From positions 1 through 6,305 of the forward strand of contig USGS01000081.1 in NCBI GenBank assembly GCA_900554275.1: a DNA stretch of 6,305 nt, in the 5' to 3' direction. The stretch is from an uncultured Eubacteriales bacterium. GTDB taxonomy: Bacteria > Bacillota > Clostridia > Oscillospirales > Oscillospiraceae. The translations under genes were made by a program, and so were the position numbers. The notes beneath the pieces were generated by a model. It did not search any database. It was not told where the DNA came from and worked only from the letters and a program-made list of their open reading frames with translations. Positions within the stretch are counted from its first letter, which is position 1, and the number at the start of each line of letters is the position of its first letter. This document shows, piece after piece, positions 1-4,152 of the stretch.

Positions 1-117
1 AAGGAGCAGCTGTTCAAGACCGTCATGGCCGACGGCGTGCTGCCCCGCAAGACCTTCTCCATGGGCCACGCCCAGGACAAGCGCTATTACATCGAGGCCC
101 GCAGGATCGTCAAGTAA
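1..117 (+). CDS. C-terminal end of an unidentified protein (possibly DUF1015 family), cut by the window edge
   Basis: Frame 1 is open from the first base to a TAA at 115-117 and encodes the last 38 residues of a protein that begins outside the window. The visible tail has GVLPRKTFSMG followed by DKRYYIEARRI and is basic and soluble, with no membrane segment. From memory, clostridial DUF1015 proteins, which have no known biochemical function, end in a similar way; this is a weak, recall-based assignment on 38 residues. GC-rich third positions match the neighbouring genes, and a strong terminator about 30 bases after the stop supports this being a real gene end. I am confident that it is coding but not of the family. 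Confidence 0.75.
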   Translation, partial: KEQLFKTVMADGVLPRKTFSMGHAQDKRYYIEARRIVK

Positions 118-142
118 ACCACTGGCGTTTTTGCAGGAACTG

Positions 143-151
143 TGCTACAAT
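143..151 (+). promoter_or_regulatory. Candidate extended -10 promoter for ispE
   Basis: TGC-TACAAT at 143-151 matches an extended -10 element (TGn plus a five-of-six TATAAT match). No good -35 box lies at the right distance; the 17-bp position, 123-128, reads TGGCGT. The start of transcription would fall near 157-159, inside the left arm of the terminator hairpin 149-179. This is the only candidate I see between the upstream stop codon and ispE. It is motif-based inference only. Confidence 0.3.
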
Positions 152-186
152 AAGGTCGCGGCTTTGCCGCGACCTTATTCTTTTTT
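149..186 (+). terminator. Rho-independent terminator after the upstream gene
   Basis: A perfect 14-bp inverted repeat (149-162 with 166-179) closes on a TTT loop (163-165) and is followed by C and six T (181-186). It begins 31 bases after the stop of the gene ending at 117 and ends only 14 bases before the ispE start, so ispE probably needs its own promoter. The ispE ribosome binding site starts right after the T run. Confidence 0.88.
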
Positions 187-200
187 GAGAGGACACCGCC

Positions 201-1031
201 ATGAAATGTGTGGAAAAGGCTTATGCCAAGGTCAATTTAACGCTGGCGGTGGGGGAGAAGCGCCTGGACGGCTATCATGAGGTCGTATCCGTCATGCAGC
301 GGGTCAGCCTGTGCGATACGCTGACGGCGGAGCAGACCCGGGAGGGCATCACCCTGACGTGCAGCGATCCCGCGCTTCCGTCGGGGGAGGAGAACCTGGC
401 ACACCGCGCCGCGGCGCTGTTCTTCCGGGAGACAGGGATCGCCGGCGGCGCGGCCCTGACGCTGGAAAAGCGTATCCCTTCCCAGGCGGGCCTGGGCGGC
501 GGCAGCAGCGACGCCGCCTCGGCGCTGCTGGCCCTGCGGAAGCTGTACGCTCCCGCTCTGCCCGATACCGAACTGGAGACCATGGCCGCCGCCCTGGGCA
601 GCGACGTGCCCTTCTTCATCCGCGGCGGCACACAGCTGGCCACCGGCAGGGGAGAGGTGCTGTCGCCTCTGCCGCCCCTGACCGACGGCTGGTTCGTCAT
701 CGTCAAGCCCACGGAGAGCTTCTCCACACCGTCCATGTACCGCCGCCTGGACGAGCTGCCCCCGGCCTGCACACCGCCTCTCCCGCCGCTGCAAGGCGGC
801 CTGCCCGCATTGGCCTCCGGCCTGTTCAATCGCTTTGAGGCCGCCATTCCCGCCGGCAGCGCCGTGTGGGACATCAAGGCCCAGCTCGCCGCCTACGGCG
901 CGCTGGCGTCGCTGCTCAGCGGCAGCGGCAGCGCCGTGTTCGGGCTGTTTGATACAGAGACAGCCGCCCGCGCCGCCGTCGAAGCCCTCCGCCCCGCCTG
1001 GCCGGAAATATTTTTGGCCCGGCCTGTATAA
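201..1031 (+). CDS. ispE: 4-diphosphocytidyl-2-C-methyl-D-erythritol kinase (IspE)
   Basis: IspE is a cytosolic GHMP-fold kinase that phosphorylates the 2-hydroxyl of CDP-methylerythritol using ATP, the fourth step of the MEP pathway to isoprenoids, which include the undecaprenyl carrier used in wall synthesis. The 276 residues match the family length (about 280). The N-terminal motif AKVNL carries K10 and is followed by DGYHEV (23-28). The ATP loop PSQAGLGGGSSDA is at 93-105. GSDVPFF at 133-139 carries D135, the counterpart of the catalytic Asp in the E. coli enzyme. The C-terminal GHMP motif SGSGSAVFG is at 240-248. The ATG at 201 is preceded by GAGAGGA (187-193) with a spacer of about 7 bases. 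No defect is seen. The gene lies between two terminator-like hairpins and seems to be a single-gene unit. Confidence 0.97.
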   Translation: MKCVEKAYAKVNLTLAVGEKRLDGYHEVVSVMQRVSLCDTLTAEQTREGITLTCSDPALPSGEENLAHRAAALFFRETGIAGGAALTLEKRIPSQAGLGGGSSDAASALLALRKLYAPALPDTELETMAAALGSDVPFFIRGGTQLATGRGEVLSPLPPLTDGWFVIVKPTESFSTPSMYRRLDELPPACTPPLPPLQGGLPALASGLFNRFEAAIPAGSAVWDIKAQLAAYGALASLLSGSGSAVFGLFDTETAARAAVEALRPAWPEIFLARPV

Positions 1032-1054
1032 AAACCGAAAACACCGTCCACAAT
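1026..1054 (+). promoter_or_regulatory. Candidate sigma-F promoter for spoIIR
   Basis: GTATA (1026-1030), a 15-bp spacer and GTCCACAAT (1046-1054) fit the B. subtilis sigma-F consensus as I recall it (GywTA, N15-16, GgnrAnAnTw). All the strongly conserved positions match; mismatches are at the weaker second G, the r and the final w. SpoIIR is a known sigma-F (forespore) product, which supports the call. The -35 box overlaps the ispE stop codon. Transcription would start near 1060-1062, in the loop of the hairpin 1038-1082. Not tested beyond motif and context. Confidence 0.55.
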
Positions 1055-1083
1055 GCAGCTAATTCTGCAAGGACGGTGTTTTT
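1038..1083 (+). terminator. ispE terminator hairpin overlapping the spoIIR ribosome binding site
   Basis: A perfect 12-bp inverted repeat (1038-1049 with 1071-1082) surrounds a loop that holds a smaller TGCAG/CTGCA stem (1054-1058 with 1065-1069). The right arm runs into TTTTT (1079-1083), which touches the spoIIR ATG. As an RNA read from ispE it should act as a terminator, although the T run is short and partly inside the stem. The AAGGA ribosome binding site of spoIIR (1069-1073) lies at the base of the right arm, so any read-through RNA would have this site partly masked. Confidence 0.7.
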
Positions 1084-1692
1084 ATGCGTACATACATGTG
1101 GAAAAAGCTGGAGATCGCGCTCCTTCTGGCGCTGGTTGCCACCCTGCTCTGGGGAGCGGCTTCCCTCCACCGGCAGGAGACCCTGAGCCGCAAGATGATC
1201 CGCCTCCACGTCATCGCCAACTCCGACAGCGACGCGGACCAGGCCCTGAAGCTCCAGGTACGGGACGCCGTGCTGGCCCGTGCCACGGAGCTTCTCACCC
1301 AGTCCGCCGACATGACCGACGCCTGGTCACGTCTGGAGGACGCGCTGCCCGCACTGGAGCAGACCGCCTCAGCGGCCTGCGGCGGCGCATATCCCGTCCG
1401 CGCCGAGCTGGCGGAGACGGAGTTCCCGCTGAAGGAGTACGACGGCTTCGCCCTGCCTGCGGGCCGTTACCCGGCGCTGCGGGTGATCATCGGCGCAGGC
1501 GCAGGCCGTAATTGGTGGTGCGTGGTCTATCCGCCCCTCTGCACAACTGCCTGCACTGACATGGAGCGGGTGGCCATCGACGCCGGCCTGGACGGCAACG
1601 ACGTAAAGCTCATCAGGGAAGAGGAGGGCTATATCCTCCGCTTCCGCGCCGTTGAGCTGTGGCAGCGCCTCCGTCAGTGCCTGGGAAAATAA
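1084..1692 (+). CDS. spoIIR: Stage II sporulation protein R (SpoIIR)
   Basis: SpoIIR is the forespore-made, secreted signal that activates the membrane protease SpoIIGA, which in turn processes pro-sigma-E in the mother cell. The 202-residue protein starts with a short charged segment and one hydrophobic helix (about 9-27) that serves as signal or anchor, followed by the family hallmark IRLHVIANSDS (39-49) and DQALKLQVRDAVL (52-64). A second hallmark near 131-160 includes LPAGRYPALRVIIG and NWWCVVYPPLC. The length is near that of B. subtilis SpoIIR (about 224). The ATG at 1084 has AAGGA at 1069-1073 with a 10-base gap; an in-frame ATG at 1096 (residue 5) is possible but is farther from any ribosome binding site. 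The gene follows ispE by 52 bases, a neighbourhood I recall from other clostridia. No terminator follows the stop before the tRNA promoter. Confidence 0.95.
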   Translation: MRTYMWKKLEIALLLALVATLLWGAASLHRQETLSRKMIRLHVIANSDSDADQALKLQVRDAVLARATELLTQSADMTDAWSRLEDALPALEQTASAACGGAYPVRAELAETEFPLKEYDGFALPAGRYPALRVIIGAGAGRNWWCVVYPPLCTTACTDMERVAIDAGLDGNDVKLIREEEGYILRFRAVELWQRLRQCLGK

Positions 1693-1717
1693 AAGCCACG
1701 TTCCCGCGAAAAAACTG

Positions 1718-1745
1718 TTGACAAACCTCGGAAAACCTGTATAAT
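1718..1745 (+). promoter_or_regulatory. Consensus housekeeping promoter of tRNA-Gln
   Basis: Exact TTGACA (1718-1723) and exact TATAAT (1740-1745) are separated by 16 bp. Transcription should start near 1752, giving a leader of about 15 bases to be removed by RNase P before the tRNA 5' end at 1767. A perfect sigma-A promoter directly before a tRNA gene is typical of stable RNA genes. Confidence 0.92.
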
Positions 1746-1766
1746 AGTTTTTGTTCGTCAGGACAC

Positions 1767-1840
1767 AGCGGGATTGTGTAAAGGTAGCACAGCGGACTCT
1801 GACTCCGTATGTGAGGGTTCGAATCCTTCTCCCGCTGCCA
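1767..1840 (+). tRNA. tRNA-Gln, anticodon CTG
   Basis: The cloverleaf folds fully. The acceptor stem is AGCGGGA (1767-1773) with TCCCGCT (1830-1836), discriminator G1837 and encoded CCA (1838-1840). The D stem is GTG/CAC (1776-1778 with 1788-1790) with GG in the loop. The anticodon stem is 1792-1796 with 1804-1808, closing a seven-base loop with T1798 before the anticodon CTG (1799-1801). The T stem GAGGG/CCTTC (one G-U pair) closes loop TTCGAAT (1818-1824). CTG reads the CAG codon, the favoured Gln codon expected in GC-rich genes. The first pair is a weak A-U, as is common in Gln tRNAs. In most Firmicutes this tRNA is charged with Glu and then amidated by GatCAB; that is general knowledge and is not visible here. 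Confidence 0.96.
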
Positions 1841-1878
1841 AAAGGAAAGCACGGCTTTGCCGTGCTTTCCTTTTTTTT
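1841..1878 (+). terminator. Rho-independent terminator of tRNA-Gln
   Basis: A perfect 15-bp stem (1841-1855 with 1859-1873) with a TTT loop begins right after the encoded CCA and ends in eight T (1871-1878). It lacks a T run on the other strand, so it works for the tRNA only. The apex (GGC-TTT-GCC) is the same as in the terminator at 149-186. Confidence 0.93.
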
Positions 1879-1894
1879 GAAGAAAGGTTGTCCT

Positions 1895-1931
1895 GAAAAG
1901 GAAGAAGCCCGGCGCTTTCGCGCCGGGCTTT
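1895..1931 (-). terminator. Rho-independent terminator of thiT
   Basis: Read on the minus strand, an 11-bp GC-rich stem (1930-1920 with 1915-1905) and a four-base loop are followed by the T-rich stretch CTTCCTTTTC (1904-1895). It lies 34 bases after the thiT stop. The T run is broken by C, so efficiency may be moderate. With the tRNA terminator it separates two converging units. Confidence 0.75.
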
Positions 1932-1964
1932 GCTGCGACCGCCGTCGTACTGACGAGAGGGGGG

Positions 1965-2582
1965 TCAGCGCTCGGGATCCCATTTGGGAGAATTGGGATC
2001 GCTCTTCGGCTGGGCCGCAGCAGAGGAAGGAAAGATATCAGCGGCAGTCAGATATTTGTTCAGCGGCTTATAGGCGATGGCGAACACCACCAGCGTGATA
2101 GCGATGTTGGGCAGCATATACGCCAGATTATACAGCAGGGAATAGAACCAGGGGCTGCGCATCGTCAGGCCGAAGAACGTCTCGGGCATATATTCCTTCC
2201 AAATGGTAGCGCCTACCACGTAGTGTACCAGAAAACGGGCAAAACCGGCGATGAGCGTACCGGTGAACACGCCGCTCCTGCGCCGTGCCACCAAGCCGGC
2301 CAGACCAAGCACCGTAAAGGCCAGCAGATAGTCGCCGATGATGGACTGCCAGCCAATGGCGAAGCCGCCGTCGAACATGAACTGCAGAACGCCGAACACG
2401 AAACCGCTGAGCAGGCCCGCGCCCAGACCCCAGCGCACCGCGTACAGCACCAGGGGCACCATAGACAGCACCACGCTGCCGCCCCAGGGCATCTCCCACA
2501 GCTTCAGATAGCTGAGCACTTGGGCGATGGCCACCAGCACAGCGCCCTCGCACAGGGCGCGGAGCTTCATGTGATTGTTCAT
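1965..2582 (-). CDS. thiT: Thiamine-binding S component of an ECF transporter (ThiT)
   Basis: ThiT is the membrane-embedded substrate-capture subunit of a group II energy-coupling factor transporter. It binds thiamine and works with the shared EcfT-EcfA-EcfA' module encoded elsewhere. The 205-residue protein is mostly six hydrophobic helices. Family signatures seen are MPWGGS (31-36), RWGLGAGLLSG (50-60), DYLLAF (84-89), RFLVHYVVGATIW (116-128) and WFYSLLYNLAYMLP (145-158). H120, W128, Y147 and N152 appear to correspond to residues reported to contact thiamine in ThiT structures; I aligned them from memory. The start at 2582 has GGAGGT (2596-2591) with an 8-base gap. The TPP riboswitch in the leader independently fixes the substrate as thiamine. 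The last 25 or so residues (181-205) are a hydrophilic, Pro/Ser/Asp-rich tail that is unusual for this compact family. Confidence 0.95.
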   Translation of the reverse strand: MNNHMKLRALCEGAVLVAIAQVLSYLKLWEMPWGGSVVLSMVPLVLYAVRWGLGAGLLSGFVFGVLQFMFDGGFAIGWQSIIGDYLLAFTVLGLAGLVARRRSGVFTGTLIAGFARFLVHYVVGATIWKEYMPETFFGLTMRSPWFYSLLYNLAYMLPNIAITLVVFAIAYKPLNKYLTAADIFPSSAAAQPKSDPNSPKWDPER

Positions 2583-2596
2583 TTGTGTTTACCTCC

Positions 2597-2629
2597 AAAA
2601 AGAAATTCCCGCATGGCGAGCCACGCAGG
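2597..2629 (-). terminator. Riboswitch-controlled terminator in the thiT leader
   Basis: On the minus strand a nine-bp stem (2629-2621 with 2616-2608, two G-U pairs) with loop CTCG is followed by AATTTCTTTTT (2607-2597). It lies directly before the GGAGGT ribosome binding site of thiT, the normal place for a TPP-controlled attenuator. An alternative helix can form between the aptamer 3' end (2677-2664) and 2641-2628 (12 of 14 pairs, including a G-C inside the internal loop); it takes the two outer bases of the terminator's left arm and is a candidate antiterminator. Confidence 0.7.
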
Positions 2630-2665
2630 CGTCGCAATGCGGAAATCTGAAAATTGATATGATCG

Positions 2666-2758
2666 CATTCCTACGCCGGCATTACCCGGATCAGGTTCGA
2701 GGGACCGGACGGCGATACGTCTCATCTCAGCCGGCTTGCGCCAGCACCCCTTGGATTG
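2666..2758 (-). promoter_or_regulatory. TPP riboswitch (THI element) controlling thiT
   Basis: The minus strand carries the conserved aptamer core: AAGGGGTGC (2752-2744), GGCTGAGA (2733-2726), then ACCTGATCCGGGTAATGCC (2696-2678) and GCGTAGGAA near 2676-2668. An outer P1 stem can form between CAATCC (2758-2753) and GGAATG (2671-2666) with one mismatch. The aptamer begins at the predicted transcription start, so the whole leader is regulatory. When bound to thiamine pyrophosphate it should favour the downstream terminator and switch off thiT. Confidence 0.96.
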
Positions 2759-2765
2759 TGGCCAC

Positions 2766-2794
2766 ATCATAGCACGCCGTCAGGCGGTTGTCAA
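2766..2794 (-). promoter_or_regulatory. Promoter of the thiT unit
   Basis: On the minus strand, TTGACA (2794-2789), a 17-bp spacer and TATGAT (2771-2766) give an almost perfect sigma-A promoter with a start near 2759, one base before the riboswitch P1 stem. The TGA stop codon of the preceding PBP gene (2793-2791) is part of the -35 box, so the two genes are packed with no spare DNA. Confidence 0.9.
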
Positions 2795-4152
2795 GAGTTT
2801 TCCTCCGCCTTTTCCGCCGTGGCCGCCTGCAATAGAGCGGAAGCGATCGGCCCGGCCGCGGACGCGCCGCCGCCGCCGTTCTCCACGAACACCACAAAGG
2901 CCAGCGGATGGTCCGCGTCGTCCAGAAACCCGGCGAACCAGGCGTGAGGGGATGCGTCTCCTACCTCCGCGGTGCCGGACTTGGCGCAGAGCTTCAGCTC
3001 CCCGAAGTTCTCCTGCCCGTAGGTCACGGCCACGTTGTTGGCCATCATCTCCTTCAGCGTCTCGCAGGTGGCGCGGGAGAAGGTACGGCTGCCGTGGCCC
3101 GTGTTGTCCCGGTACAGCGTCAGCCCCGCCAGGTCTGTCTCCTTATATATGAGGTGGGGCAGCACCGGCCTGCCGCCGTTGGCGACAGCGCCCATCAGCG
3201 TCATCAGATTGGAGGGACACACCAGATCCTCGTGCTGGCCCACGCCGGACCAGCCCAAAAGCCCCTGGTCCTCCGCCGCGGTAAAGCTGCCCTGGGCTGT
3301 GCGCAGCCCGGACACGGAGATGCTGTCCAGCAGCCCCGCCTTTTTGGCGTACCGCTCCAGCGTCCCGCCACCCAGCTCCACCGACAGCTGCGCATAGGCG
3401 CAGTTGCAGGACTTGGCAAAGGCGTCCCGCAGCGTCATGTCTCCGTGGGCGTAGGGGCAGGTGATGGTGAAGTCCCCCAGCTCGTACCGCCCGTCACAGT
3501 GGAACGTCCGGCTCTCCCAGTCCGGCAGCGTCTCGATCACCGTCGCCGTGGTCACCACCTTGAACACAGAGCCGGGGGTGAACGTGGCTGACAGCAGCCG
3601 GTTGATATAGACACCGTCGTACCGGCTGTCCCCATCCTGTATAGTGGGTGGATCGGCCGGGTCAAAGGTGGGCGTGGACACCATGCACAGCACCTCGCCG
3701 GTCTTGTAGTTGTAAATGCCCACCGCGCCCTTGCGCCCATCCAGCAGATCCCATGCCTGCCGGTTCAGCTCACTGTCGATGGTCAGATAGAGATGGCTGC
3801 CGCCGGTGGTCGTGCCGGTCAGCACGTTGAACCCCACTAAATGGCCGTCAAAGGCAGCCTTGGCGGAGGTGGCGATGTTGTCCCATCTGTCACCCACGGC
3901 GTGGAGCGTGGCCTTGCGCACGCTCCGCTCCTCTGCGTAGTCTCCCGTAGTGCCGTCGTACAGTGTCACGCCGTTCCGGTCCAGAATCTGCCCCACAGCC
4001 AGCCGTCCGTCCTTGTATACATGGTCGTTGGCGGAGAACGCGGCCCACTGTCCGCCCTTGGTGGCGTAGAGCACACAGAACAGGACGACGCCGGCCACAA
4101 AGCCTGCCGTCAGCAGCAACAGCAGCAGCGTCCGCTGCCTTACCTGTTTCAT
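2791..4152 (-). CDS. Class B penicillin-binding protein, peptidoglycan D,D-transpeptidase (PbpA/FtsI-like)
   Basis: This is a membrane-anchored transpeptidase that crosslinks peptidoglycan outside the cell and is a beta-lactam target. Of 453 residues, 8-31 form one N-terminal membrane helix after a basic start. Residues 32-120 are a short non-catalytic domain containing GQILDRNG (54-61). The transpeptidase domain follows from about 121 (LYLTID), with FDP at 163-165. All three catalytic motifs are present: SVFK (S195 nucleophile, K198), SCN (248-250) and KSGT (391-394). At 453 residues it is shorter than typical PBP2 or FtsI (550-700) and nearer actinobacterial PbpA, which also pairs with RodA. 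Its ATG overlaps the SEDS stop as ATGA, and GGAGG (4167-4163) lies 10 bases ahead, so the genes are cotranscribed and probably translationally coupled. No PASTA repeats are present. No terminator separates it from thiT. Whether it serves elongation, division or sporulation cannot be told from sequence. Confidence 0.94.
   Translation of the reverse strand: MKQVRQRTLLLLLLTAGFVAGVVLFCVLYATKGGQWAAFSANDHVYKDGRLAVGQILDRNGVTLYDGTTGDYAEERSVRKATLHAVGDRWDNIATSAKAAFDGHLVGFNVLTGTTTGGSHLYLTIDSELNRQAWDLLDGRKGAVGIYNYKTGEVLCMVSTPTFDPADPPTIQDGDSRYDGVYINRLLSATFTPGSVFKVVTTATVIETLPDWESRTFHCDGRYELGDFTITCPYAHGDMTLRDAFAKSCNCAYAQLSVELGGGTLERYAKKAGLLDSISVSGLRTAQGSFTAAEDQGLLGWSGVGQHEDLVCPSNLMTLMGAVANGGRPVLPHLIYKETDLAGLTLYRDNTGHGSRTFSRATCETLKEMMANNVAVTYGQENFGELKLCAKSGTAEVGDASPHAWFAGFLDDADHPLAFVVFVENGGGGASAAGPIASALLQAATAEKAEENS

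Noticed and set aside
237..877. Minus strand open frames opposite ispE
   Set aside because: These are low-complexity Arg/Gly/Gln-rich translations opposite a gene with clear GHMP kinase motifs.
1096..1692. Alternative spoIIR start at the second ATG (residue 5)
   Set aside because: The first ATG at 1084 has an AAGGA at acceptable spacing; the later ATG has no better site, though it cannot be excluded.
1369..1983. Minus strand open frame of 204 codons across spoIIR and the tRNA
   Set aside because: It runs through a complete tRNA gene, its promoter and terminator, and the opposite strand of spoIIR; no protein motif is seen.
1751..2098. Plus strand open frame containing the tRNA and the end of thiT
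   Set aside because: It includes the tRNA-Gln and two terminators and is opposite thiT; it is not a plausible gene.
2908..3591. Plus strand open frame of 227 codons opposite the PBP gene
   Set aside because: The PBP frame holds all three catalytic motifs in order; the opposite frame shows none of any family and has no ribosome binding site.
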